Notes: a model not told the origin generated them from the letters alone. Positions 50,794 to 60,741 are shown, counted from the first letter of the stretch. The stretch is 64,000 nt of DNA from DASSFZ01 sp035292585 (GCA_035292585.1 DATDPU010000013.1:181529-245528); one strand, 5' to 3'. A program made the numbers and translations.

Positions 50794-52774
50794 GGCTGCC
50801 CTCCACGCGCTTTCGAGCCAGCTCCTCCCAGGTCGGGTTCGCGTAAAAAGCCATCACGCGGCCGATGTGATCTTCCAGCGCTTGCGCGCCCGCTAACCCG
50901 CCAGCGAGGTTACCCTGCTCGGCCATCGTTTCGAGCTGCTGGGCCGCCTCGTGCGCGGCCAGCCCACCCACGTTGCCCATCACACCTTTCAGGCGATGCG
51001 CACCGGCCTCGACCGCCGCTGCATCCTGCCGACCCAGTGCGTCTTTCAGCCGCGCCAGCTGGATCGGGATCTCGTCCGACGCCAGCAACACGGCGTTGCG
51101 CAGAATATCGACGTCGTCGCCCACCACCTCCAGCGCCTCTTTCAGATCGACCGGCGGCGCGACCGGCTCGGCGCGCTCCGTCAGGAACGGCTCGATGATC
51201 TTGCTCAACTCGTCGATGCGCACCGGTTTCGAGACGTAGGCGTCCATCCCGGCCTGCATACACTTGTCACGATATTCTTTGGTCGTAAACGCGGTCATTG
51301 CGATGATGGGCACGTGCCCGCCGCTCGATTTTTCCCGCTCGCGGATCGCCCGCGTCGCATCCAGGCCATCTAGCTCCGGCATAGCCACATCCATCAGCAC
51401 CACGTCGAAAGCCGAGCGCGAGCCGCACTGCCCTGCTGTTTCAAAGGCTTTGACGGCGACCAGGCCGTTGTTGGCGACCACTACCGTATGGCCGGCTTTC
51501 TTGAGATTCGAGACGGCGATCAGTTGATTGGTCGGGCTGTCCTCGGCCAGCAAAATTTGGAGCGAACGCGCTTGAACCGCAGGCTGCGCTATCGGCGTCT
51601 GGCTTTGTTTTTTACCTAGCGTGACGGTGAAGTGGAAGACGCTGCCCTGCCCCGGCGCGCCGGCGCTCTCGACCCACAGCCGCCCGCCCACCCGCTGCAC
51701 CAGATAGTGCGCCGTCGCCAGCCCCAGCCCCAACCCGCCGTAGCGGCGCGTGGCAGACGTATCGGCCTGGCGAAACGGCTCGAAGATGACGCCCTGCTTG
51801 TCGGGTGGGATGCCGATGCCGGTATCGCGCACACTAAAATGCAGAATGCAGAATGCCGAATGCTGAATGGCATCGGATGTTTCATGCCGCGTTCCGCCTT
51901 CATCGTTCCGCGTTACCTTCACCTCCACCTCGCCCTGCTCGGTGAACTTGAGCGCGTTGCTCACCAGGTTCACCAGCACCTGGCGCAGGCGATTCCCGTC
52001 GCCCAGCAAGGCGCGCGGGACGTCCGGCGATAGGCGCGCGGTGAGATTGAGGCCCTTCTCTTCGGCGCGCGGCCGCATGATCTCGATCGTTTTCTCGACC
52101 GGCTCCCACGGATCGACTTCGCGCTCATCCAGCGCCAGCTGCCCGGCTTCCATCTCGGAGAATTCCAGGATGTCGCCGACGATCGTCAAGAGCGTGTTGG
52201 ACGATGCCTTGGCCGTGTCAAGATAAGCGCGTTGTTCATCGGTCAGCGCCGTGCCGAGCGCCAGGTCGAGCATGCCCATGAACTCGTGCAGCGGCGTGCG
52301 CAGCTCGTGGCTCATGTTCGCCAGGAAATCGCCCCGCGCTTGCGCCAGTTCGTCCTGGTCGCGTCTGATTTCGTCGGCCCGAGCCGGGCTTGCCGTCTGT
52401 TTTGCACCCGAGTGGCCGTTGGTTAGCTCTTTGACCCGGCTTGCCAGCGAGTGTGGGTCATACGGCTTCGGCAGAAACCGATTTAGCCCGGATTCCACGG
52501 ACATTCCCGCCAGCTCGTCAGCCGGGGCCAACAGCACCACCGGGATGGCGCTCGTGCGGGGATCGATCTGGAGCCGGCCGCACGTCTCGTAGCCGTTCAT
52601 GCGCGGCAGGATCGTATCGAGCAGGATCAGATCGGGTTTCTCCTCTGCCGCTTTGGACAGGCCCTCGTGACCGTCGGCGGCGAGACTGACTCTGAAGCCT
52701 TCGCGCTCCAGCAGCAAGCGGGCGCGCAGCGCTTCGGTGCGACTATCTTCGATGACGAGGATGTGTTTGGGCAT
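50786..52774 (-). CDS. Hybrid sensor kinase REC-HisKA-HATPase-REC-HPt
   Basis: The 662-residue protein has no membrane segment. Order: receiver (Asp53 in LILLDTILPRMNG), HisKA with His156 in FLANMSHELRTPLHEF, HATPase with N box VLVNLVSNALKF, VRDTGIGIPPDKQ and GLGLGLATAHYLV, second receiver (DVVLMDVAMPELDG, SKPVRIDEL) and HPt with His about 592 in AGAHRLKGVMGNVGG. Within the ATPase domain, residues about 290-312 (AIQHSAFCILHF) are translated heptamer repeat. ATG at 52774 is preferred; a GTG at 52804 overlapping the upstream stop is an alternative. Confidence 0.9.
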   Translation of the reverse strand: MPKHILVIEDSRTEALRARLLLEREGFRVSLAADGHEGLSKAAEEKPDLILLDTILPRMNGYETCGRLQIDPRTSAIPVVLLAPADELAGMSVESGLNRFLPKPYDPHSLASRVKELTNGHSGAKQTASPARADEIRRDQDELAQARGDFLANMSHELRTPLHEFMGMLDLALGTALTDEQRAYLDTAKASSNTLLTIVGDILEFSEMEAGQLALDEREVDPWEPVEKTIEIMRPRAEEKGLNLTARLSPDVPRALLGDGNRLRQVLVNLVSNALKFTEQGEVEVKVTRNDEGGTRHETSDAIQHSAFCILHFSVRDTGIGIPPDKQGVIFEPFRQADTSATRRYGGLGLGLATAHYLVQRVGGRLWVESAGAPGQGSVFHFTVTLGKKQSQTPIAQPAVQARSLQILLAEDSPTNQLIAVSNLKKAGHTVVVANNGLVAVKAFETAGQCGSRSAFDVVLMDVAMPELDGLDATRAIREREKSSGGHVPIIAMTAFTTKEYRDKCMQAGMDAYVSKPVRIDELSKIIEPFLTERAEPVAPPVDLKEALEVVGDDVDILRNAVLLASDEIPIQLARLKDALGRQDAAAVEAGAHRLKGVMGNVGGLAAHEAAQQLETMAEQGNLAGGLAGAQALEDHIGRVMAFYANPTWEELARKRVEGSHE
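51836..51878. repeat. ATGCAGA/ATGCTGA heptamer tandem inside the hybrid kinase gene
   Basis: AAATGCAGAATGCAGAATGC, then CGAATGCTGAATGG, is 7-nt periodic and in frame, between a beta strand and the DxGxG box of the ATPase domain. It is related to the trpF insertion. Confidence 0.88.
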
Positions 52775-52800
52775 AGGGATCGACTCTCGGATAGCGGCGC

Positions 52801-53217
52801 TCACTCCCGCGCTGCAAACTTCACCTGCGCTGCGCTCTCCACCTTGGCGATCAGCTCCGATCGGATCGCGTCGAGGCTCTGGGATGTGAGACTGCTCGGT
52901 TTCTGGACGATGTCCAGCGCGCCGGCGAGCAAAATGTCCAGACCGCGATGAACCAGCTCCTGGCGCGTCACGGTCGTCACGACGACGATGGCGGTAGGCG
53001 TCTGCGCCATAATCTGTTGGGTGGCTTGGTGGCCGTCCATGCCCGGCATGTTGATGTCCATCGTGATCACGTCGGGCTTGAGCCGGGCCGCCAGCGCGAC
53101 GGCTTCGAGCCCATCGGCGGCTGCGCCCACCACCTGCATGCCCGGCGCGCTATTCAGGATGGCGGCAATCGCCTGGCGCGCCGTGGGCGAATCATCGACA
53201 ACCAGAACTTTAATCAT
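52801..53217 (-). CDS. Single receiver protein of CheB-type
   Basis: The 138-residue receiver (VLVVDDSPTARQAIAAIL, Asp54 in VITMDINMPGMDG, ALDIVQKPS) is closest to the N-terminal receiver of CheB, and its sequence strongly resembles that of the following cheB product. It may be a phosphate sink or a diverged CheB receiver duplicate. It lies between cheB and the hybrid kinase. Confidence 0.86.
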   Translation of the reverse strand: MIKVLVVDDSPTARQAIAAILNSAPGMQVVGAAADGLEAVALAARLKPDVITMDINMPGMDGHQATQQIMAQTPTAIVVVTTVTRQELVHRGLDILLAGALDIVQKPSSLTSQSLDAIRSELIAKVESAAQVKFAARE

Positions 53218-53262
53218 AGTCTTTGCTCCTCAGGTTTGATACCTGCGGGAGAGTTTGCAACC

Positions 53263-54321
53263 TCATGCTTCACGCATCACGTTTGCGGTAAGTCTCTGGA
53301 TCGTCTGCGCCATCCGATCCAAGGGTGCTACGTGCTGGATGGCGCCCAGCGCAATCGCTTCTTTCGGCATGCCGAACACCACACAACTGGCCTCGTCTTG
53401 CGCGATCGTGATTGCGCCGGCCTGGTTGAGCGTCTGCATGCCGGCTGCTCCGTCAGCGCCCATGCCGGTCAGGATGACGCCCAGCGCCTCCGGCCCGTAA
53501 GCCTGCGCGACCGACTGAAACAACGCCGTAGCCGAAGGCCGGTGTCCGTCCATCAAGTTTGTCTGGCTCAACCCGATCCGGCCGAAGCGATCGACGAGCA
53601 AGTGCTGATCGTCGGGGCCGACGTAAACCTGCCCCGGTTGGATGCGTTGGCCCAAACGGGCGACTTGCACCGTCAGCGGGCTGGCGTTGTTCAACCAACT
53701 GGCCAGGCCCTCGACAAAACCGAAAGAGATGTGCTGCACGACGAGCATCGGCAGCGGAAAGTCCGCCGGCAGGTTGCTGAGAATACAGTGCAGCGCGGCC
53801 GGCCCGCCGGTCGATGAGCCGATCGCAACCACTTGAATCGAGCGAGCCGGCGCCGGCTTGGCGAGCAGCCGACCCTGGCCGTTATCTGGTGCTGGAGTGG
53901 TCTGGTTCCGCACGCGCCGGACCACTTTGACCGCGCTCATCAGCTTCACCCGTTGGATCAGCTGGGTGACAAACGTCTTGTGCTCGGGCGCAGCGGGGTC
54001 GGGTCGTCTCACGATCGAGACGGCGCCCAGCTGGGTCGCCGCTTGAGCGAGATGCCGCTCGCGCTCCAGATCGACGCCGGTCACCACGACGATCGGCGCA
54101 GGACGCCCGGCCATGATCTGGCGGATGGCTTCCAGCCCGTCCATCTTGGGCATGCGCAGGTCCATCGTGATCACATCCGGGCGCAAGCGCTCGACCTGCG
54201 CGACGGCCTCGAGGCCGTTGCGCGCTTCACCGATCACCTTCAACTCTGGATCGCTCTCCAGGATGAGTTTCGTGATGTGCCGCAGTACCGCAGAATCGTC
54301 GACTACCAGCACTCGGATCAC
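53263..54321 (-). CDS. cheB: Chemotaxis protein-glutamate methylesterase
   Basis: The 352-residue protein has a receiver (Asp54 in VITMDLRMPKMDG) and a C-terminal methylesterase with the catalytic triad in IGSSTGGPAAL (Ser about 170), VVQHISFGF (His) and LTGMGADGAAGM (Asp). It demethylates or deamidates the MCP when phosphorylated by CheA. It is encoded after cheA. Confidence 0.96.
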   Translation of the reverse strand: MIRVLVVDDSAVLRHITKLILESDPELKVIGEARNGLEAVAQVERLRPDVITMDLRMPKMDGLEAIRQIMAGRPAPIVVVTGVDLERERHLAQAATQLGAVSIVRRPDPAAPEHKTFVTQLIQRVKLMSAVKVVRRVRNQTTPAPDNGQGRLLAKPAPARSIQVVAIGSSTGGPAALHCILSNLPADFPLPMLVVQHISFGFVEGLASWLNNASPLTVQVARLGQRIQPGQVYVGPDDQHLLVDRFGRIGLSQTNLMDGHRPSATALFQSVAQAYGPEALGVILTGMGADGAAGMQTLNQAGAITIAQDEASCVVFGMPKEAIALGAIQHVAPLDRMAQTIQRLTANVMREA

Positions 54322-54340
54322 GCTGCTCCTTTGCCTGCAT

Positions 54341-54437
54341 TCAGTAAACGCTAATCAGTGATTAGTAATCGGTAGTCAGTAATCGACTCACTCGTTGTTC
54401 GCACGCCGCCGATGAGTGCTCACTGCACACCGTTCAC
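54341..54437. repeat. Heptamer-type spacer between cheA and cheB
   Basis: TCAGTAAACGCTAATCAGTG then ATTAGTAATCGGTAGTCAGTAATCG, and later GTGCTCACTGCACACCGTTCAC: diffuse 7-nt words of the two main families. It is one of the few arrays in the motility half. Confidence 0.6.
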
Positions 54438-56831
54438 TCAAATCAGCTGCGCGATGGTCTGCAACAGATTCGCCTGATCGAAGTTGCTCTTGACCAGATA
54501 GGCGTCCGCGCCCACCTCGATCCCCCGCTCTTTGTCGGCTGGCGAATCGAGCGAGGTGACCAGCACCACCGGGGTTTTCTTCAGGCTGGGATGCTTCCGC
54601 ACCGCCGCCGTCAGCTCGAAGCCGTTCAGGCGCGGCATCATCACGTCGGACACGATCAAGTCGCAGCCGCCGTTCGAGTTGAGCAGGTTCAGCGCTTCCA
54701 GGCCGTCGGTGGCGATCACCACTTTGTAGCCGGCCGTCTCCAGAATGTTTTTCTCCAGTGTGCGCGTGCTGAGCGAGTCATCCACGACGAGGATAGTGGG
54801 GCGCTGGGCCTGCTGGCCGTCCTTGCCGTTGGCGGACTGCCCCGCAGCCGAGCGGCCTTCTATCACCCGCACCGACTTCATCAGGTCGGCCGGGTTGAGC
54901 GTCATGACCACCTGGCCGGAACCCAGGATCGTTGCGCCGGCCACATTGCGCACGCGGGCAAGTTGCTTGCCCAGGCCCTTGACCACGGTTTCCTGCTGGC
55001 CGACGACGGCATCGACCAGGAAGGCGACGCGCCGCTTGAACGCGCTCAAGATCACCACCGGCGTGTGCGCGGCCTCGCCGACCTCAACCGCCGGCTTCCC
55101 CTTCGACTGCTCCAACACGTCGGCCAGGCGGACCAACGAGATCGGTTCGTCGTCGATCGCGATGGCCGGCCGGCCGGCCACGGCGCCGATATCCTTCGGG
55201 TCGATCTGCTCGATGCGCTCGACGGCGGAAATCGGGATGCCGAAAGTTTGATCGCCCACCTGCACCAGCAGTTGTTGCGTCGTCGCCAGGGTGAGCGGCA
55301 GCGTCAGCGCGATCGTCGCGCCGCGCCCCGGCGTCGAATCGATATCCACCTGCCCGTGCAGCGCCTCCACGTTCTTGCGCACCACGTCCATACCCACCCC
55401 GCGCCCGGAGGTCTCGGTGATGATCGGGTGGGTGGACAGGCCCGGCGTGAAGATCAAGCGCAGCGCCTCGTCCTCGCTCAACGCGCCAACCTCGTCCGCG
55501 CCGATCACACCGGCCCTGACCGCGGCCTGCCGAACCTTATTACGCTGGATGCCGGCGCCGTCGTCGGCCACTTCGATGACGATGTTGTTGCCCTTCTGGA
55601 AGGCGCGCACCGTGATCGTGCCCTGGCGCGGTTTGCCCGTTTTCTCACGGACGTCCGGCGGCTCTAGGCCATGATCAACGGCGTTGCGCAAGAGGTGAAC
55701 CAGCGGGTCTTTGATGCCTTCCAGCACCTTGCGATCGAGTTCGGTGTCCGCGCCTTCCAGCTTCAGCTCGATCTCCTTCTGGCTCTCGCGCGCGAGGTCA
55801 CGCACCAGGCGCGGGAACGTGTCGAACACGGCGGCGACGGGCAGCATGCGCACTTTCAGCACGCTCTCGCTCAAATCGTTGGTGACGCGCGAGAGGTGCA
55901 GCGCATCGCGCGAAAGCCCGCGCCGTAGCTCGGCCAACTGCCCGGACAGGCTCCGCAGCGTGTCTTGGTTGAGTTGCAAGAAACGGACGAGCGGGCGCAG
56001 TTGCTCGTGATTCGTCTCGCGCAGCAGTTGGGTGTGCGAGGCGCGTACCTGTAGCCATTCGCGGTTCCAGTCTTCCAACGTCTGGCTGACCTGTTCCACT
56101 TCCTTCAGATGCTGGTCGATCTTCAACCCGGCGACGAGCAGCTCGCCGGCCTGGGTCATCAGCGCATCGATCTTGCCCGTGGCGACCCGGATCGTCTCTT
56201 CGATCGCCGGCCCCACAGTCGCGGGACGGGTTTTACGGTCGTCAGCCTTGGGGGTTTTGCTCTTGACATCGGGTTGCGGCTGTTCAACTGTCGCGGGGAC
56301 GGTTTCAGCCTGCGTGTGGGTCGCCTCAGGGGCTTCGGTCGGGCCGTCTGCGTTCTGCTCCGGGAGTGCTGCGCTAAGACCTTCGGCCATCGTTGGGAGA
56401 GTTTCGGCCCTCAGTGGAGCGGGTTGGCCTTTTTCGACGGCTGCGAGCTGGGCATACAGGTCGGGCAGATCGATCGCGTGGGGCTGGTCGGCGAGCGCCG
56501 CTTCGGTGATCACGCCCACCGCGTCGATGCCGCGGTACAGCACGTCGCACCGGTCGCGGGTGAGGTGCAGCTTGCCAGCGCGCGCCGCGCCGAACACGTT
56601 CTCCAGCTGGTGCGCCAGCGCTTCGACTTCGCGCACATCGGCCGCGCCGGCTGCGCCCTTGAGGCTGTGCGCCTCGCGGAAGATTTCTTCCAGCAGCGCG
56701 GCGCGCTCGTCCGCGTCCGGGTTGTCTTCGATCGCGAGCAGGGCGCGGTTCAGCGCCTGAAGGTGCTCGGCGGCCTCCACCTTGAAGGTGGCGCGCAGCT
56801 GGCGCATGATATCGTCATCGAGTGTAAACAT
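54438..56831 (-). CDS. cheA: Chemotaxis histidine kinase CheA with C-terminal receiver
   Basis: The 797-residue protein: HPt domain with His55 in FREAHSLKGAAGAA, variable linker (residues 170-260, no clear P2), dimerisation domain, HATPase (LVHLLRNAVDHGLE, VADDGAGI, TSGRGVGMDVV), CheW-like domain (QLLVQVGDQTFGIPISAVER) and a receiver (ILVVDDSLSTR, DLIVSDVMMPRLNG, YLVKSNF). The CheA-receiver layout is that of gliding/twitching-type (e.g. FrzE or PilL-like) kinases. Start MFTLDDDIMRQL by homology; upstream codons are low complexity. Confidence 0.95.
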   Translation of the reverse strand: MFTLDDDIMRQLRATFKVEAAEHLQALNRALLAIEDNPDADERAALLEEIFREAHSLKGAAGAADVREVEALAHQLENVFGAARAGKLHLTRDRCDVLYRGIDAVGVITEAALADQPHAIDLPDLYAQLAAVEKGQPAPLRAETLPTMAEGLSAALPEQNADGPTEAPEATHTQAETVPATVEQPQPDVKSKTPKADDRKTRPATVGPAIEETIRVATGKIDALMTQAGELLVAGLKIDQHLKEVEQVSQTLEDWNREWLQVRASHTQLLRETNHEQLRPLVRFLQLNQDTLRSLSGQLAELRRGLSRDALHLSRVTNDLSESVLKVRMLPVAAVFDTFPRLVRDLARESQKEIELKLEGADTELDRKVLEGIKDPLVHLLRNAVDHGLEPPDVREKTGKPRQGTITVRAFQKGNNIVIEVADDGAGIQRNKVRQAAVRAGVIGADEVGALSEDEALRLIFTPGLSTHPIITETSGRGVGMDVVRKNVEALHGQVDIDSTPGRGATIALTLPLTLATTQQLLVQVGDQTFGIPISAVERIEQIDPKDIGAVAGRPAIAIDDEPISLVRLADVLEQSKGKPAVEVGEAAHTPVVILSAFKRRVAFLVDAVVGQQETVVKGLGKQLARVRNVAGATILGSGQVVMTLNPADLMKSVRVIEGRSAAGQSANGKDGQQAQRPTILVVDDSLSTRTLEKNILETAGYKVVIATDGLEALNLLNSNGGCDLIVSDVMMPRLNGFELTAAVRKHPSLKKTPVVLVTSLDSPADKERGIEVGADAYLVKSNFDQANLLQTIAQLI

Positions 56832-56866
56832 CGCGTGCTCCGTGCGCGGGCCGGCCCGCGCGCGCA

Positions 56867-57904
56867 TCAGGTGTGATACTGCGCTACGGCCAGCTGCAAC
56901 TGGTCCGCGAGTTGTGCTAAGTCTTGGGCGGCGTGTTGCGACTGTTGCGCGCCTTCCGCCGACTGCTGCGCCGCCTGCACCGTCACGGGGTCCAGGCAAC
57001 CACAAGATTCGTGCACCACCAGCTCGGTCGGCAGCGTCGTCTCCTCGGCTACCGGCTTTCCGGCCAGCAACGCCAGCAGCATCTCAACGGCGCGCTGTCC
57101 CAATTCGGAGATGGGCTGCCGCACCGTGGTAAGCGCCGGGGTGCAGACGCGGGCCTCCTCCGTGTCGTCGAATCCCACTATCGCCACATCATGCGGCACG
57201 CGGATCCCCCGCGCCTGCAAGGCGTCCATCGCCCCGCGCGCCATGTTATCGTTGGCGGCGACGATGGCTCTAAACTTCGCCTGGCGCTCGTCCAGCAATA
57301 AGGGGATTGCCTTTTCACCGGCGGGCACGGTGAAGTCGCCGGGCGCGACGAGCGCGGGTTCAAGCGGGAGGCCGTGCTCGGCCAACACTTGCGCATAGAC
57401 TTGATAGCGCAGCCGGGCCTCTGCGTTGGATGCGGGGCCGCCGATGAAGGCGATCTGCCGGTAGCCGTGAGCCTGGATGAGATGTTCCACTGCGCGGCGC
57501 AACCCCCCGGCGTTGTCCACGAGCACGCTCGGCGAGCCTTTCACCCGCAGACCCGCGCCGACGATCGGGCGCGGGCGATAGCGTCGACAGAAAGCATCAA
57601 ACTGCTCAGGCGAGACGTAGTGACTGAGCGTCGGATTCACGATCAGCCCATGGATGTTCCCGCGCTGCGCCAACTCATACAGCACATTGCCTTGAACTTG
57701 ATACTTGTCGGTGGGGAAGCCGTTGATCCCTCCGCCGACCAAGCAGAACAGATTGGCGTCGTACTGTTCAGCCGCGTCGAGGACGCCGGCCCACAGCGAT
57801 GCTACGTACCCGTGCAGGCCGGCCAGCATCTGAATGAGCAAGCCGATCGTCGGGCGCGCATTCCGCTGCGGGGTGGATTCCGGTGTCAGAGAGTTCCAGC
57901 TCAT
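56867..57904 (-). CDS. LacI-type ligand-binding sensor with MCP-like C-terminal tail
   Basis: The 345-residue protein has no helix-turn-helix. Residues about 17-295 are a periplasmic-binding/LacI sensor fold (IGLLIQMLAGLHGYVASLWA, FIGGPASNAEARLRYQVYAQ, AIVAANDNMARGAMDALQA, VAIVGFDDTEEA). The last 38 residues (VQAAQQSAEGAQQSQHAAQD... VAQYHT) closely match the extreme C-terminus of the neighbouring MCP (NQAAQQTAIGAQQSQAAAQE... AAQYRL). There is no signal peptide. In relatives this sensor is fused to kinases; here an MCP signalling body seems to be missing, leaving the tail. AGGAG lies 10 nt before ATG. Confidence 0.72.
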   Translation of the reverse strand: MSWNSLTPESTPQRNARPTIGLLIQMLAGLHGYVASLWAGVLDAAEQYDANLFCLVGGGINGFPTDKYQVQGNVLYELAQRGNIHGLIVNPTLSHYVSPEQFDAFCRRYRPRPIVGAGLRVKGSPSVLVDNAGGLRRAVEHLIQAHGYRQIAFIGGPASNAEARLRYQVYAQVLAEHGLPLEPALVAPGDFTVPAGEKAIPLLLDERQAKFRAIVAANDNMARGAMDALQARGIRVPHDVAIVGFDDTEEARVCTPALTTVRQPISELGQRAVEMLLALLAGKPVAEETTLPTELVVHESCGCLDPVTVQAAQQSAEGAQQSQHAAQDLAQLADQLQLAVAQYHT

Positions 57905-58023
57905 CGATCGAGCGCTCCTGGTACTTGAACCATAGGGTTCGGATGGCGCAACCCTCTTCGCTGCGCTCGTGGGCCGGCCGCCACCCTCCGTCCTGATTGC
58001 AAGGATGGGCGGCAGTTGCACGG

Positions 58024-60711
58024 CTACAGCCGGTATTGAGCTGCCGCCTGCTTCAACTGCTCGGCGAATTGGTTCAGTTCCTGCGCAGCCGCTTGTGATT
58101 GTTGGGCGCCGATGGCGGTCTGCTGCGCCGCCTGGTTGATGTCGCTCATCCCGATCGCGATCTGATCCAATCCGATCGTCTGTTGCTCCACCCCGGCCAC
58201 AATCTGCTGCGCCGCCTGCGCGGAAACCTCCACCGCGCGGGCGATCTCGCGGATGGTCTGATCGGTGCTGTTCACCCGTTCGCTGCCGGCGTTCACGCCC
58301 TTAGTGCCTTGCTCGGTCGCCATGACGGCCAGGTTGGTCGCCTTTTGAATATCGCCCAGGATCACTTTCACCTGCGCCGCCGCCTGCCGCGATTGCTCGG
58401 CCAGGCTGCGCACCTCGTCCGCCACCACCCGGAAGCCCTTGCCCGCTTCGCCTGCCTGCGCCGCTTCGATGGCCGCATTCAGGGCGAGGATGTTGGACTG
58501 CCCGGCGATGTCGGTGACGGTGTCGATGATGTCGCCGATCTGCTGCGTTTGCTCGGACAGCGCCAGAATGTTCTCGGCGATCGCCTCCACCTTGCTGCGA
58601 ATGTCCTCCATGCTGGTGATGGTATCCTGGATCGACCGGATGCCTTTTTCCGCAGCGCCCATCGCCTGGCTGGCCGTTTCGGCGACGGCCTGGGCGCGTT
58701 GGGCCACCTGCCCCGCCGAGGCTTTGATCTCCTGCACCGTGCTGGTGATCTGGTTCACGGCGCTGGCCTGTTCGCGCGTGCTGGCGGCCATCTGCGTAGA
58801 CGAGGCCAGGATCTCCGCCGTGGCGGAGGTTGTGTTCGAGGCAGTCTGCTGTGTCTGAAGCGCCACCGCTTTCAGCCCTTCGGCCATCGACTCGATGCTG
58901 GACTTTAGCAGGGCGTAGTCGCCTTGATAATGCCCGTTCAGCTGCACCAGCAGGTCCCCGCGCGCAATCCGGCCGAGAATCTCTTGGGTGTCTTTGATAG
59001 GGGTGATCACTGCATCCAGCGTGTCGTTCACGCCCTGGACGATGGCGCGATATGCGCCCTGGAACTTGCCGGCATCGCCGCGCGTCGCCAGTCGTCCCTG
59101 AACGGCGGCTTCGGTCAACGTCTGCATCTCGTTCACCACGTTGCGCAACGCGTCCAGCGCCAGACCCATGCTCTTCGCCAACACGTCATTCTCGGAGCGG
59201 ACTTCCACGTGCGCCGACAGATCGCCCGCGGCGATGTTCTGCGCCACTCCGGCCATCTGGTGTGTGGATTTGATCAGGAGGTTCAAGTTGTTCTTGATCG
59301 CGTTGAAGTCGCCCTGATAGGTTTCGGTGATCTGGGGCGGGACCTCGCCTTGGCTGATGCGATCCATGTACTCGGCGGCCACATTCAGCGGGCCGATCAC
59401 GGCGTCGAGCGTGTCGTTCACACCTTGCACGACCTCGCGATACGCGCCCTGAAACTTGCTCGCATCCCCGCGGGTGGCGAGCCGGCCCGCGACCGCGGCC
59501 TCGGTCAGCATTTTCGCCTCGGCCACGAGACCGCGCACGGCCTCGCGCATGCTACGGAACCCCTCGGCGAGCTGACCGAGCTCGTCGTGCAGCTGAATCT
59601 CGATCGGCTGATTCAGGTCGCCCCGGGCCAGCGCCTGGGCGACGACCGCGATGCGCTTGATGGGGCGAGCGATGCGGCCCGCGGCAAACCAGATCAAGGC
59701 CTGACCCGCGACGATGAGCAATGCGCTGATCCCGATCATCTGCAACATGAGCGCGTTCGGGCCGGCCGTGATTGCCTGCTGAGAAATCAGCAGGCTGACC
59801 GACCAGGGTGTCTCCGTTCGGCCAAACTGAATCGGCGTGAACACCTCGATCGCGTCTCCATTAACATCGACACCCGCTTCGCCGCCCTGAATGAGAGCCA
59901 GGTCTTCCTCAAAATCATCCGGGTGCAACACGTCGAGCCGCTGGCCGACCAGCTCCGGCTGGCCGGTGACCCCGGCCAGCGTCCCGTTGTGGCTGACCAG
60001 GACCAACTGTCCCGATCCCTCAAAGACTTCGATGTTGTCCGCTACTTCTTGCAGGGAATCCAACCGCACATCCACTCCGGCGATGCCGTAAAACTGGCCG
60101 TCCACGACGATGGGCGCGACCAGCGACGTGATCAAGACATCCACGCCGTCGACCGGGTACAGATATGGATCAAGCACGGCTTCCTGCCCGGTTCGCTTCG
60201 GTATGAGGTAATAGTCGCCGATCCCCTCGGCTGCGTAATCTAGGAGCGGTTCCAGAATGATCTGACCGTCGGAACGAACCCAATACGGAATGAAGCGCCC
60301 GGTCGTGTCGTGACCCTCCTGGCCGACGTAATCCGCATCGTTGCCATCGAAGGCGTTTGGCTCCCACAGCGTGTACACGGCCAGGAAGCGCGGATTGGCC
60401 TTCAAGACTTGCCGGAGCATCGCGTTGACCTCCGCGCGGGTCAGCTCCAGGTTGGCCGTCTTCACCCCCGACAGGCTTTGCGCCAGCGTGCGGGCCGCAT
60501 CGAGCGCGACCCCCATCTCGGCATGGATGACCCCGGCCTGCGCCTGCGCCACCGTCAGCGCTTCCTCTTGCTCTTCGTTGATCGATTTCTCTCGCGCCGT
60601 CGTCACCGAGTAAATGGTGAGAATGACGGCCACGAAGGTCAGGCAGCAGCCTGCCCAGAGCGCGATCTTCGCCTGGATCGATCGGATGTGAATGTTGCTC
60701 AATGCGGACAT
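58024..60711 (-). CDS. Methyl-accepting chemotaxis protein (dCache, multi-HAMP)
   Basis: The 895-residue receptor has TM1 (IALWAGCCLTFVAVILTIYS, about 15-36), a double-Cache-like extracellular sensor (YTLWEPNAFDG..., LVAPIVVDGQFYGIAGVDVRL), TM2 (about 333-357), a HAMP (about 358-410) and further HAMP-like modules, two carrying the same EAAV.GRLATRGDA.KFQGAYR motif. The signalling hairpin has its tip at GEAGKGFRVVADEVRSLAEQ (about 751-771) with many Gln/Glu methylation-type heptads. It should cluster with CheW and CheA. The ligand is not predictable. Confidence 0.94.
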   Translation of the reverse strand: MSALSNIHIRSIQAKIALWAGCCLTFVAVILTIYSVTTAREKSINEEQEEALTVAQAQAGVIHAEMGVALDAARTLAQSLSGVKTANLELTRAEVNAMLRQVLKANPRFLAVYTLWEPNAFDGNDADYVGQEGHDTTGRFIPYWVRSDGQIILEPLLDYAAEGIGDYYLIPKRTGQEAVLDPYLYPVDGVDVLITSLVAPIVVDGQFYGIAGVDVRLDSLQEVADNIEVFEGSGQLVLVSHNGTLAGVTGQPELVGQRLDVLHPDDFEEDLALIQGGEAGVDVNGDAIEVFTPIQFGRTETPWSVSLLISQQAITAGPNALMLQMIGISALLIVAGQALIWFAAGRIARPIKRIAVVAQALARGDLNQPIEIQLHDELGQLAEGFRSMREAVRGLVAEAKMLTEAAVAGRLATRGDASKFQGAYREVVQGVNDTLDAVIGPLNVAAEYMDRISQGEVPPQITETYQGDFNAIKNNLNLLIKSTHQMAGVAQNIAAGDLSAHVEVRSENDVLAKSMGLALDALRNVVNEMQTLTEAAVQGRLATRGDAGKFQGAYRAIVQGVNDTLDAVITPIKDTQEILGRIARGDLLVQLNGHYQGDYALLKSSIESMAEGLKAVALQTQQTASNTTSATAEILASSTQMAASTREQASAVNQITSTVQEIKASAGQVAQRAQAVAETASQAMGAAEKGIRSIQDTITSMEDIRSKVEAIAENILALSEQTQQIGDIIDTVTDIAGQSNILALNAAIEAAQAGEAGKGFRVVADEVRSLAEQSRQAAAQVKVILGDIQKATNLAVMATEQGTKGVNAGSERVNSTDQTIREIARAVEVSAQAAQQIVAGVEQQTIGLDQIAIGMSDINQAAQQTAIGAQQSQAAAQELNQFAEQLKQAAAQYRL

Positions 60712-60741
60712 GGTATTCCCCTTTGAATCGGATAAATGGCT

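Noticed and set aside
52775..52804. GTG start for the hybrid kinase overlapping the upstream stop
   Set aside because: Homology begins at the ATG at 52774 and no Shine-Dalgarno precedes the GTG; kept only as an alternative.
57905..58020. Third, decayed MITE copy between the MCP and the LacI-type sensor
   Set aside because: Only a short GGGCGGCAGTTGCAC-like stretch is similar; the terminal repeats are absent.
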